Assembly (NCBI RefSeq): GCF_030247195.1 | Contig: NC_080671.1 | Coordinates: 431,582,539-431,646,538 of the forward strand | DNA from: Topomyia yanbarensis | Taxonomy: Eukaryota > Arthropoda > Insecta > Diptera > Culicidae | DNA: 64,000 bases | Direction: 5' to 3' | Shown: one piece after another, positions 21,452 through 31,861 of the stretch | Position numbering within the stretch: the first letter of the stretch is position 1 | Layout: each line of letters starts with the position of its first letter | Made by a program: the position numbers and the translations under genes | The notes under the pieces: model-generated | What the model was told of the DNA's origin: nothing | The model's input: only the letters and a program-made list of their open reading frames with translations | Databases searched by the model: none

Positions 21452-22134
21452 CCGATGATTGTATGTCGTTTCCCGGAATACCATTTCTCGGAAAACCATT
21501 TCCCGGTATGCCATTTCCCGGAAAACCATTTCCCGGAATGTACTATTTCCCGGAATATCATTTCCCGGAATGTCCCATTTCCCTGAATATCGTTTCCCGG
21601 AATGTACTACTTCCCGGAATACTATTTCCCGGAATGTACCATTTCCCGGAATGTACCATTTCCCGGAACGTACTTTTTCTCGGCAATTGGTTATACTATT
21701 GAAATCTGAAGTACTTTGAGAACATTTGCATTTAGTACTATGTTGCTACTCAAATATTTGTTTGGTTCCCTTCACTGCTTGTCTTTGCTCGCTGATCATG
21801 TTAATGAATTTGAAAAACTAATTGTCATGCATATGTAATTTTATTTGAAATCATTATCAATCAATCGAAGGTCCAGAAAAAAGCTTATGCTAAAAAGAAG
21901 GCGATATCAAAGAAGGCTGTAATTTAATTTAAAATTAATAGCATTTCAAAAATATGCTACGAAAATTTTAAAGAAGGCAAATCCATTTCATTGTATTTAT
22001 TGTATTTAAATCAATGAAATTCTAAAATTATTTCCATTGATTTGTTATTGTTCCAAAGAAGGCTAATTCACATAGAAATTTTTAATACGTAGTTAAATTT
22101 CAAATAACTGAAGGCGTTTTCAATGCACTGTTAC

Positions 22135-22430
22135 CACAGACTAACAGACATAACACTATGAGGGAATTCCCTAAAAAAACATCGATCCGACAATTTTCCC
22201 AGAACACTAGCTCCACCTTTTATTCACAGTCCCAAACACTCATTTACTGGTGGGTTACCCCTCAGGTTTGGGAACAATTTTTCACTAGTGGTCTATCCCT
22301 CGTATGCTTGTTCATATGTCAGTGGCACCATAATTTCAAATGTGGCCACAGTCCCAACTACAAATATATTTAAAATGACCGTTAAAGCGGGTGAAGCTTT
22401 GTTTTTGAGTGTTATGTCTGTTAGTCTGTG
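22135..22430. mobile_element. MITE family C, copy 1 (296 bp, 7-bp target duplication)
   Basis: The inverted ends are CACAGACTAACAGACATAAC and GTTATGTCTGTTAGTCTGTG, flanked by CTGTTAC on both sides. The interior carries a symmetrical arrangement (GGGAATTCCC near the left end). The second copy at 24452-26619 is in opposite orientation and also has a 7-bp duplication. Confidence 0.85.
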
Positions 22431-23289
22431 CTGTTACTGTAAACAAATATTAGTGAGAATAAAAATCAATGAAAGCCCAAGATTATTTTCAGAAAAACTA
22501 TAGATTAAAATAACATTCTACACAAAATTCCAAATTTATATTTATAAGAAGGCAGCATCTCAGACAAATACATTCACAATCTATAAAATTTCAAAGGTTC
22601 CAGGAATATTTCTGACTAAATTTTAGGAAATGTTTATATTTTTTCACTATCTTTTACCTAATTTTTTATAAAAATCAACGCGTTCAGGGCATTTTTAGAG
22701 TACTGTGATTGGTTATCATAAAAATGTTGCCAACGTTGTGGAAAGCACTGCCTTTTCAATTTCAAAGATGGCCGCATTTTGAGGCGTTCTAAATTGATCG
22801 TTACGAATTTACACTATCTCCTGTAATGTTTGACCTAGTGCCAAAAAGTTTTTTTTTGATTCTTTAGAAAGATAGCAAGTGACTTATGTAGGCTTTTTTC
22901 GCTATTTCAATTTTACGCGAAACGCTGAAAATATCATTAAAATCAGCATCCCATCATTTATAGAATATCTATCCGTCGGTCAATTTCATTGCTTTCGTTC
23001 CTATTAATCTTAAATTTGCTGAAAATGGCCAAAAATCGATACAGACATCATTTATTAACTAAAATCCTTCGTACGTCGCTGGAGAAAATAATTTAGAATA
23101 TGCTGTGAATATTTCAAAGCTCGTGGTTTGAAGTGGATTTGAAAAAACGCATTTGAAGTTTTTAGTACGCTTGGAGTTTACCTAAAAACGATAGGACTGA
23201 ATTAATAATATATACAATTAGATATTCTGTTCGCCTTCCATTTTCTGTTATATCATTTTATTTCAATAACAAAATTTCCAAATCTTAAA
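22431..23289. other. Core of element B, no gene seen
   Basis: This is AT-rich DNA with no ORF above 70 codons of any recognisable kind. A G/C-poor stretch at 22640-22880 includes 'AAGATGGCCGCATTTTGAGG', which I cannot assign. Confidence 0.4.
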
Positions 23290-24130
23290 AGTTCTACAGT
23301 GGTGTATTGTGCTTTTCACCGAAGATTACCACACGAAGGGATCGATTTAAAATAGTAAAAGAATTGAAAATATACCATTTTAACTTAATCCGTAAAATTT
23401 TAACAAATATGAGGCAAAATATAGGGCCTGTTAGTCAGGAATTAGACGGTCATGAATTTAGTCTAGTCTAGTCTACACATACACAGCCAATACATGTAGG
23501 GATCCTGAAAAATTACAAACGTTCGTCCACAATTTTTCTTGTCATTATTAATGTTGGTGGCACATATTGAATATGACACAAGCATTAAAGCGGCCAGGCC
23601 AACTGTGCAGCGTACAAAATAAAGATGATTCAAAATTATACGGCAATCAAATTATTCATTCAATGAATAATTTAATCAACGAATTATTTTGAACCTCGAA
23701 TAAGGAAGAAACGTGGACAACCGTACACAACCCTTTCATTTTGATGGGGGTTTGATAAATCGTTAGGAGTGACTTTGCTAAGAGGGTTAATTTCACTCCT
23801 TTGGTCCTAGGTTCCTGGGATGGGACAGAGAATTAGACGGTCATGAATTTATGGAATTTATTCACTCCTTCACTACCTGCGGTGGGAAAATTGGAAAGTA
23901 TTTGTTTCTATTTTGATACCCATGATTTGGGTATCCCATCCATTTGGGTGCTTTTTATTCCCCACTCGATTTTTTAAATCCTCACAAGTTTCTTTTTGGT
24001 TCAAAACCAAAAGTCGTTCGTAATTTTCCTAACATCGCGGAATCGAAAAGATTAAATTTTTAAAATTACAGTTTTGCAATCTTGTCGCTGTTTCTTTTTA
24101 CCAGAATAACCACTTAAGATAAAAAAATTG
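23290..24130 (+). repeat. Dispersed repeat family E, copy 1
   Basis: It begins near TTGTGCTTTTCACCGAAGAT and runs through GGGCCTGTTAGTCAGG, GACGGTCATGAATTTA and GCAATCTTGTCGCT. The same order of blocks occurs at 36660-39000 (split by insertions) and, reversed, at 52630-53543. A part (23560-23830) matches 50090-50370 reversed. It is non-coding as seen and its class is unknown. Confidence 0.65.
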
Positions 24131-24579
24131 AAAATATTTCCAAACAACGTTTTATGTTCTAAAGTAGGTAAAATCTCCTAGAACACAATTAGCTGCATAG
24201 CAGGTCTTCTAGAAATAAGTTTGGTCGGTGAGGTACGAGTTTTTTTTTTATTTTGCGGGAAATGGTATTCCGCGAAATGGTTTTTCCGGAAAATAATACA
24301 TTCCGGGAAATAGTTTTCCGAGAAATGATACATTCCGGGAAACGATATTCCGGGATGTGGTACATTTCGGGAAATAGTTTTCCGGGAAGTGGTATTCCGG
24401 GAAATGGTATTCCGGGAAATGACATACAACCCAACCGATGATTAGACATAGCACAGACTAACAGACATAACACTCAAAAACAAAGCTTCGCCCGCTTTAA
24501 CGTTCATTTTAAATATATTTGTGGTTGGGACTGTGGCCACATTTGAAATTATGGCGTCACTGACATATGAACAAGCATA

Positions 24580-24816
24580 TCTCGACAAACATATGATTAC
24601 GGCTTAAAAGCCAACTGTCAAAATTATCTTTGAATGGAAATTCCGGACAAACCGTTACTCGCCAATCACAGATGTTAGTAGTAAACAAAAGAGAAAAGTT
24701 TTCTCGTTCATTAACTGCTATGAACTGTGTTTTACCAGTAACGGTTTGTCCGGAATTTCCATTCAAAGCGAATTTTGACAGTTGGCTTTTAAGCCGTGAT
24801 CATATGTTTGTCGAGA
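24580..24816. mobile_element. MITE family D, copy 1, TA target
   Basis: Nearly the whole 237 bp is an inverted repeat: TCTCGACAAACATATGATTA at the left and TGATCATATGTTTGTCGAGA at the right, with TA outside. The inner arms carry GGAAATTCCGGACAAACCGT and its inverse. Relatives are at 41010-41145 (partial) and 62461-62692. Confidence 0.8.
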
Positions 24817-24818
24817 TA

Positions 24819-26449
24819 CACTGCTGGCCAATAAAATAGGTGTGAGATAAAAATACATGAAATTTTGAGTTTACTCGAAAAATATTTTTTTATTCCAATA
24901 TTTTATAGTTAGGCACAGTCGTAAATATGAAAAAGAACACTTTTATTTGTAAATTAATTGTTATGCTTTACAGGAACTCTCTCTTCCCCATGAAATCCAA
25001 AAAAGCACCTGGTCAATGAAATAGGTGTATTGTAATCCATTGCATTAAAAATTTTCAAATCCAATGATTTTAAGACTTTAATATTTTTGACAACTAGTAG
25101 CCTGTGTAATCTCCCTTATTCAACCAAATTTTATCCATTCGCCTTGGCATTGAGTCATTCAAACTCTGATAAGTTTCCGTTGGCATAGTGTACCATTCCT
25201 TTTAAGCTGCTTTCCACAAACGAACCTTATTTCTGAAATTTTGACCGGATAACATCTTTTTAAGTACATTCCGTAGAATTTCTACGGGATTAATGACAGG
25301 AGATTGGTAGGGTCCGAAATTATAGTCACTTTATTATCCCGAAATCATTCCTTTACATACTTCGATGTGTGTTTTCGATCAATATCTTGCTGAAGCTGCC
25401 ATATAAAGGCGCGTTATCTTTGGCATAGGACTGCATGACATCCTTTAGGATGTCCATTCTTTAGACTTGCATTCGAATCTTGCCATTATAGTGGTGTTGC
25501 GAAAAATAGGACCTGCGCCATTCCACGAAAAGTAGCCCCAAACCTCATTGTCCTCGCCTCCGTGCTTTACCTTATTTTGCGTGTATCGCAGATCAAACTT
25601 TTTGCACTTTGGACGTCTAACGTTTCGTTGTGAATCGGAGGAAAACAGGTTTATCTTTGATTCGTCCCTCCGAAGGATATGTCGCCATATTTTGCTTCCT
25701 TCTGAACCATGCCCATTAACGGTGTTGAAAAGTAAATTGCATATTTCTGCGAAGTCTTTTGCTTCGCAATAGTGGAACCTTTTTAGCAATTATTTCTGGA
25801 AGATTGGAGTTTTACAGCCTACGGCGAACTGTTCTCGGACTTACCACATTTCCAATTTGTGCTGTAATAGTCCTTGATGACGCGAATGGATCAGATTTCG
25901 CTAATAATGCAATACAATGCTCAGTTGCTGTAGATGTTTCCTTGGTTTTTTTTGCGTGTTTCTTTTTTCAAAGGTTTTAAGGCATTTGTAAAGAAGTTTT
26001 CGGAATGCCAAAGTGTATTCGCGATTTATTTATACGTCTTATCTTCTTTAACAAAATTTCTTAGCAAAACTCGTTCCACTTGAGTACAGTGAGATGCTCG
26101 ACCCATTCTATAAAAAATCTTTGACTTATTCAACATTTAAATACATTGATTAGCACGCAGAATACAAACTTTACCAAATTAAACATATAATGGTATTGAG
26201 TAAAATAATAACCAGTTGATATATTTCACACACCTATTATATTGACCACACAAAAAAGCCTGTGGCAGTCTTGTTTTACATCTTGACAAAGATTGCAAAC
26301 ATAATCAGCGCCAACAACCCACTAGTAACTTGACAGATACCAAGGCTTGTGTGTGCGGTAGGTGTGATTGAGACTGCTGCAGATTGGTATGCGTAATTGA
26401 GAGAAAAACAAAATAATCTATCACACACCTATTTTATTGGCCAGCAGTG
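24819..26449 (-). mobile_element. Tc1-family transposon, defective
   Basis: The 1631-bp element has terminal inverted repeats CACTGCTGGCCAATAAAATA / TATTTTATTGGCCAGCAGTG and TA on both sides. Its length and ends suit a full-size Tc1 element. The transposase on the minus strand is mutated (separate entry). Confidence 0.88.
25085..26010 (-). pseudogene. Broken Tc1-type transposase
   Basis: On the minus strand the N-terminal helix-turn-helix region reads ATEHCIALLAKSDPFASS, then VVSPRTVRRRL, followed by a stop. The catalytic region is open at 25789-25445 (WRHILRRDESKINLFSSDSQ, VKHGGEDNEVWGYFSWNGAG), matching the DESKF and VWG.F motifs of DD34E transposases. The C-terminal part (below 25440) contains the region after the second Asp with frameshifts and stops. 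Such an enzyme would cut and paste at TA; this copy cannot be functional. Confidence 0.82.
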
Positions 26450-26626
26450 TATAGGGGATAGACCACTAGTGAAAAATTGTTCCCAAACCTGAGGGGTAAC
26501 CCACCAGTAAATGAGTGTTTGGGACTGTAAATAAAAGATAGAGCTAGTGTTCTCGGAATATTATCGGATCGATGTTTTTTGAGGGAATTCCCTCATAGTG
26601 TTATGTCTGTTAGTCTGTGGACATAG

Positions 26627-27860
26627 TTTGAAGAAATGAGAAAGGCACAATTGCACCACTAGATGGATTTAAACAGGTTTTTGTTGTTGTTATTAGTAAA
26701 CAATTACTTTTGACTGATATCAGAGTTTTAAGCACAAGCGGTGAGTTTAATCTAAAAAATAATGTACATGAGCTTTATGTAGTTTTTTTCCGTCACCGAA
26801 CGAGAGATGTGACGAAATGCACCAACTTCACAAGAGGCGCGGCACAACCACTAGACGCGGCACCGCGCGCGCCGTTTTCTGACGGATACTCACAAATTTA
26901 TTCTCAGTACGAAAGTTGTTGATAGAGTGCAACTTTTAAATGGTCGATTTTCACCCTCGCTTACCTTGAAAACCAGGTTTATCGGTGCATTTACTGCCCA
27001 TGATCGCGAATCAGTCCCATAAAGATAGGAAATCTCAATTTGAAATTTTTGAAAAAAATGGGCTTTCTATGACTCACGCTGAAAATAGTACAAAAACGCG
27101 AGTAAGTTTCGGTTTTGACTGCAACCAACCAGAATATTACATTAGTATCTTTTCAAGGATATTTAAAAGATCCTGAAGTAATAACTAAGAGCTTATATAT
27201 AATACCAACCCCCGTATGAAATTATGTCCACTTCTTCTATATGCAACGAATTAGACGAATCTCACCACAGTATGGTGCAGCTACCTACTTTTTATTACTG
27301 ATAAAAAAGCTAGATTGATGTGGCAAACATAAGATACAATTTCGACGGCATTTTGGTTACTTGTCTATTTTGGAACATAGAACATTTTGGAGACATCTGT
27401 TTGCAATCAGTGAACTGGTGGGTATACGGTACGCGAAAGTATTGCTTTAATGTTTCTGCTTTGACGTTGCTGTGATTGTGTTGTATTTTCTTTTGAGCTG
27501 TAGGACTGTGCAGCATATGCGCTCGAGTAAAAACACATGAAGGAAACATACCCCTAGTACCAACATGCTAAAAGTATAAGTCAGATATGCAGTGTTTGCA
27601 TATTTTCTGTCTTGTTCATTCTGCTAAGATTTTTATGCATTTGCATACTTCCATGAATGAATAGATCGAATATATTCAATGTACATAGAATTCTAAGTCT
27701 ATTGATGGAATGCAAATAGCAGAAGAAAAGGGAGGTAGATAGAAACATATGATACCATTGCCTAAATACTGTTCTTCGTGAACGCAGTCACACAACGACA
27801 TTGAAAGAGTAGTGTGATCGCTGCTCGATCGTGTCTTTATGTTGGTACTGTCCAAGCGAA
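26627..27860. other. Intergenic, no gene seen
   Basis: This is unclassified AT-rich DNA. A short GC-rich island (26830-26885, GAGGCGCGGCACAACC ... CACCGCGCGCGCC) stands out, but no ORF or repeat boundary explains it. ORFs of 60-79 residues look random. Confidence 0.4.
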
Positions 27861-27884
27861 TTGAAAACATGTTTTAATGTACTA

Positions 27885-28206
27885 ATGCCCAGACACTACC
27901 GGCACTGTTTATCCAAGGATCGGGAAATATTCTACGTATTCGATAACCTAAACGAAATTGGAGGTAAGATTAATGAGTTGATCTTTAAATAAGGCAGAAT
28001 TTCGGTAAGTGAAATAACCGATCAGCTGAAATCTGGTAACATCATTTATCGGACTAATTTAGATTACAGATAGACTTGTTTTCGAAAAACATTTACGGAC
28101 AATGTTGGGACGAGATAACTAAGGCACTGTGTTTCGAGGATTATTGTCTCAAAACTGATAGTATTCTGCTAAATAAGCAGGAACGACAGATTCAATCCAG
28201 AAGATA
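27885..28206 (+). pseudogene. Degenerate ZAD exons of the 28-kb zinc-finger gene
   Basis: The frame from the ATG at 27885 reads MPRHYRHCLSKDREIFYVFD NLNEIGG, then stops (TAA at 27990) just before GRIS and a GTAAGTG donor. After an intron of 65 bp (28005-28069, ...TTACAG) the second half reads IDLFSKNIYGQCWDEITKAL. Aligned with the ZAD of the 42-kb gene, both first cysteines of the zinc pairs are Tyr (CRCC to YRHC; ICGKC to IYGQC), and more stops precede the finger ORF. Splice sites and the ATG survive. The ZAD can no longer bind zinc or be translated through to the fingers. Confidence 0.85.
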
Positions 28207-28223
28207 ACTGATGACTGGACAAG

Positions 28224-28922
28224 ATGCCACAGCATCAAAATCAACCAATGCATAACACCGAGTTGCAAATTGATCCAACATTGAAAACGATTAATAATAA
28301 TTCTATCACGGAAACTCCCGCTGACAGCGATAAGCGGATTGATGTGAGGAAGGAACAAAACGATGACGGTAGTGATGAATCGGTCAGCAAATCCGATGAA
28401 TCGACAACCGTGCAACATCGACGGAAATGTGACTTCTGTGGCAAAGGATTCGATGCGAATACGGATCTGGCACGACACCGCAGAACGCACACCGGTGAGC
28501 GGCCGCACAAGTGCAACATCTGCGGGAAAGCATTCATTGCGTGCAATCAGTTGGTTCGACACGTACGCATCCATACCGGCGAACGGCCACACGAATGTGA
28601 CGTCTGTGGCAAAGCATTCATCTGTGGTGGCGATCTGACCAAGCACAAGCGCACTCACTCGGGCGCCAAACCGTACGGCTGTGACATCTGCGGTCACCTG
28701 TTCAATCAGCGGAATCATCTTCTGTCGCACCGATTGATCCATACCGGTGAGCGACCGTTTACTTGTGAAGTTTGCGGCGAAAAGTTTACGGAAAATAGAC
28801 GTTTAACGGTACACAAACTCATTCATTCGACAACGCGGTCACACGAATGTGACATCTGTGGCAAGCGGTTCGTGGATAGGAACCGCGTTAAACGGCACAT
28901 GCGCGTTCATAACGTTGCCTGA
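28224..28922 (+). CDS. C2H2 zinc-finger protein, 6 fingers, ZAD lost
   Basis: This 232-residue ORF remains intact downstream of the ruined ZAD exons. Residues 1-67 are an acidic/Ser-rich linker (EQNDDGSDESVSKSDEST). Residues 68-229 hold six regular C2H2 fingers with TGERPH/TGERPF linkers. Fingers 1-3 are close to fingers 1-3 of the 42-kb gene (for example CGKAFICGGDLTKH against CEKVFICGSDLTKH), so the two genes are paralogues. In the linker VRKEQND stands where the 8-kb gene has VKVEQND, so the SUMO-type lysine is Arg here. Whether the ORF is still translated, from its own ATG or by re-initiation, is unknown; the perfect finger ligands argue for recent or continuing function. Confidence 0.82.
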   Translation: MPQHQNQPMHNTELQIDPTLKTINNNSITETPADSDKRIDVRKEQNDDGSDESVSKSDESTTVQHRRKCDFCGKGFDANTDLARHRRTHTGERPHKCNICGKAFIACNQLVRHVRIHTGERPHECDVCGKAFICGGDLTKHKRTHSGAKPYGCDICGHLFNQRNHLLSHRLIHTGERPFTCEVCGEKFTENRRLTVHKLIHSTTRSHECDICGKRFVDRNRVKRHMRVHNVA

Positions 28923-29685
28923 TTTTATATTGAAACCATGGTTTTATAGTTTACGGAATAGTATATTATAAATTATTCTTCATTAAAGCTTAAGTAAAAA
29001 TATTAAATTTATGTGCCTTAAATTAGGAAAAAGATGCAATTTACGCCTGAATCAGAGGATACATATGTATCAAAACCAAACATTATTTGTTTTTAAACTA
29101 ATATCAAATAATAGTTTTATGTACTGTATGTACACAGATTTATTATTAAATATATATATATATATATTTTAATACATATCGTACTACGTACTGTTACTTG
29201 TTGAGAATACATCTCTTGAATTAGATCTTACTCCAACTTCGTACTATTTGTGAATAAAAACTTCCACGCGTTTCACAAATTTTTGAAGCGCTTTGAATGA
29301 TAGATACATGAATTTTAAACTCACAAATAGTCTTGTCTGGAAGCACACCAAGCATAGCCTGTCAAATATACACGAAACACTTGAAATAGTATCTTAAAGT
29401 TTCTTAGAAAAAACGGGCTCAAAATTTATGACATCGAGCTGGTTTTTTGATTCTAGTTTCTTTCACTGCGAACGTTACATCGTAGACGAGTAATTCGGTT
29501 TTGTGGCTTGAACTGAACATAATTTCAACTTGTATTTCAATCAATTGTTGAGTCAATCATTCTGACTAATCTATCGATATCGTTCATTATAATAATATAT
29601 TTTAAAGGCCAATTGAATAGCAGATGAAGTTTGTTTCAATAAATTACTGTTCTTACTTCAATAACTAATTACATTCCCAAGTAAC
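28923..29685. other. 3' flank of the 28-kb gene, intergenic, with a TA microsatellite
   Basis: This is AT-rich 3' flank. A (TA)n run of about 17 bp lies at 29150-29167. No gene or mobile-element boundary is seen. Confidence 0.45.
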
Positions 29686-30551
29686 CAATAAGCATTATAA
29701 CGTAGCCTAATATCTGCTTTAGATCCACATATAAAGCTGTCCTAAAAAGCCGTGAAGCCCTAAATACTTATTTAATGCCGATATTATGCCAGAAAAGGCG
29801 AAATATAGTGCTATTACTGTGCGGAGATTGACCGCTCGTTTCTGCAGTACTAATGCTATTATATAGCAAAAGCGTACAAATGTCAAATTTGAAAGCCTTA
29901 TATTGGCACTACTAATGCTATTAAAAAACTTCAGCTGGTTGTCATTGTCCGCCATGGTTTTAAAACCATTTCTTATGTTTCCTTTCGGTATGATGAGCAA
30001 AAAGGAAAAATTTTAAAATAAAACATTCTGTTTAAAACCGTAATTGCCTCTCTTCTAATGCATTGTAATGAATATCCGTAATGGGTTTTCGTTCTCACAT
30101 GATATGAATGTTTACGAAAATTACCTTTAGTAAGTCTCGAACTGAGGTACCTTGCCTCGTCCTTCACGGTAAGTGCGCTGCGTTTGCTTCCTGGACTATA
30201 TTGCATATGTTCGATTGAAATGAAATATGCCGAATATAATCTTCAAGAAGAGTTGCATAACAAATAAACCCACAGCATTAGAATAGCATTATATCAGGTT
30301 TTTATATGCTCTATAATGGCATTAAATGTACTTGTAAAGCTTACATGCTTTAAAGATCCTTGAAGCATGTACGCGTTATATCAGCTTAATATACGCATAT
30401 AGAGCAAACTATAATGCTATATGTCGGCTGTGCAGTTATGCATTATTGATGCTAATAAAGAGCTTTATTGCGTTGTTAATGCTGTAATGGAGTTTCAATG
30501 CAACATTAGTGCAAATGTATAGCCAATATAGTGCAATGGCTTAATGCTTAT
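29686..30551. mobile_element. ATAAGCATTA-ended element with tRNA-like insert
   Basis: The left end AATAAGCATTATAACG and right end CTTAATGCTTAT are inverted. Short ATAATGCTAT / TAATGCTATTA motifs recur through both flanks (29830-29950 and 30270-30550), so the arms are loosely repetitive. The centre holds a pol III-like promoter (30134-30198). The element type is not recognised; it has no ORF of interest. Confidence 0.5.
30134..30198 (-). promoter_or_regulatory. tRNA-like internal pol III promoter (A and B boxes)
   Basis: On the minus strand TAGTCCAGGAAG (30198-30187) fits the A box with one shift, and GTTCGAGAC (30142-30134) fits GTTCRANNC exactly. The boxes are 44 bp apart. The sequence between includes GCGCACTTACCGTGAAGGAC. 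No full cloverleaf closes, so it is more likely the head of a tRNA-derived SINE than a tRNA gene. Confidence 0.45.
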
Positions 30552-30559
30552 GTAGTAAA

Positions 30560-31413
30560 GGTTGTAGGTCTGATCAAATACAACGCAAAACAACGTTTGA
30601 TCAACTTAATTTACCCTCAAAATCTTGACTTATAGTATAAAAACATTTTTGTCACGTTCGGTGGTAAAAAAATTACTACGCTATTGGCGATTTGCGGCAA
30701 AACTAAAATTAGTCATGCGATTCAGCTCATGAACTGGCAAAGTGATACAGTTTGCTTTTTTTCACCCGTAAGTGAGTCGTAGCTTACAACAAAATCTTCA
30801 TTATCTTCTCGGAAAAAGCTTACCACTGCCAAAATATGAATGAAACGAGTAAGAAATTTAGTTTTATTTGCAATTATTCTGAAATTACAGCCATTTGCAA
30901 CTATTTCACTCATACATTTCTTCGAAATGTAATCGGGGTATTATTGTGGTTATAAAAAATCGTTCCATAAATAAAGTTCCAACTCGAAACCGAGACCCAA
31001 TCAGTACCAATGTCAAACTCCTTCATATTTTGAACTACGTAGGAGAGAAGGATCGGCTGTGCATGATACAAAGCTGACACTTTCCTATTAGCCGGATATA
31101 TTCTTTCCTCGGCTGATCTGGAGAGTTTCATGAATTTACACCATCTCATGAAGGTTTAGCTTAACTTAGGACGAACGGGAAATGCTGTTGCGGCGGCTAC
31201 GGTGCTCAACAAATTACATTTCGAAACAGCGCGTATATAGCTCTGCGAATAATATAAGAAACCACTATGTTTTACACTCTTTTAGCAAGATGTTTACTCA
31301 TCATCTTATAAAATGATGGTTTTCCTTCATTTTCATAAACCATTATCAACAAATTGATCGGTAATTTGGTGTTTAAAAGTCATTTTTTACCAATGTTTAC
31401 AGAAAATATATGC
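30560..31413. other. Intergenic, no gene seen
   Basis: This is unclassified DNA. The small ORFs on both strands around 30720-31150 have no recognisable domain. Confidence 0.4.
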
Positions 31414-31828
31414 ACTATGACTAGGGTTACCAAATGGGCTAAAAGCGAAATAAGGACATCTTGAACTTTGACTTAGACTAACAAATTTTACTCATCTTTG
31501 ACTAAAATGTATTTGGTTGAGTGGTGTTAAGAAAAGATTTCCAATATTTTTTTTAGAACAGCACTTTTTTGTTCTTCTGTGGTCCTAAGAAACTATGCAG
31601 AATATTAGGGCGTGGCAACTCGTGTTACATTTGAAATTTGTATGGATATTAGTATGAGAAATCCTATTTTTTTTTCATTTTCATTTCCAAAAATTAAAGT
31701 TTTTACTTAAGTATAGAACTTATCGATTAAAGTCCATGAAGTAACTAAGAAATTTGCCGACTGTGCTAGAGAGTGATAGCTGTTTAAAATTCGATGGTTC
31801 GATTTATAGGACAAATCTTTTTTTTTCT

Positions 31829-31861
31829 GTCAGCGCTCAACAAAAGGAGAAACATGTAAAG
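31829..31861. repeat. 33-bp direct repeat, left side of the retro-insertion
   Basis: The 33 bases starting GTCAGCGCTCAACAAAAG recur exactly at 34341-34373. The undisturbed site in the other family F copy (around 58475-58530, reversed) has this sequence once. It is therefore a target-site duplication. Confidence 0.88.

Larger units (their letters stand above)
21460..24432. mobile_element. Fold-back element B with minisatellite arms
   Basis: The terminal inverted repeats are TGTATGTCGTTTCCCGGAAT and ATTCCGGGAAATGACATACA. The arms are arrays of about 14-18-bp units based on TTTCCCGGAATACCA (left 21468-21690, about 14 units; right 24255-24420, inverse). AACCGATGAT lies outside both ends (21450-21459 and 24433-24442), a likely 10-bp target duplication with a 4-base ragged edge. 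The core contains MITE C copy 1 and a repeat E copy and no transposase. It abuts element A and is related to it in design, though the unit sequences differ. Confidence 0.75.
24452..26619. mobile_element. MITE family C, copy 2, hosting two insertions
   Basis: The ends are CACAGACTAACAGACATAAC and GTTATGTCTGTTAGTCTGTG with GACATAG duplicated outside (24445-24451 and 26620-26626). Compared with copy 1, the sequence breaks at ACAAGCATA, where MITE D (24580-24816) and then a Tc1 element (24819-26449) were inserted at TA sites. It resumes at GGGGATAGACCACTAGTG. Without them the element would be about 296 bp, like copy 1. Confidence 0.88.

Noticed and set aside
21379..21719. Repetitive proline/phenylalanine-rich ORFs of 86-107 codons in three frames
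   Set aside because: They are translations of the minisatellite arms of elements A and B. All frames of a 14-18-bp repeat stay open and no gene context exists.
30130..30205. A functional tRNA gene
   Set aside because: The A and B boxes are present, but I cannot fold an acceptor stem or an anticodon arm with a plausible loop.
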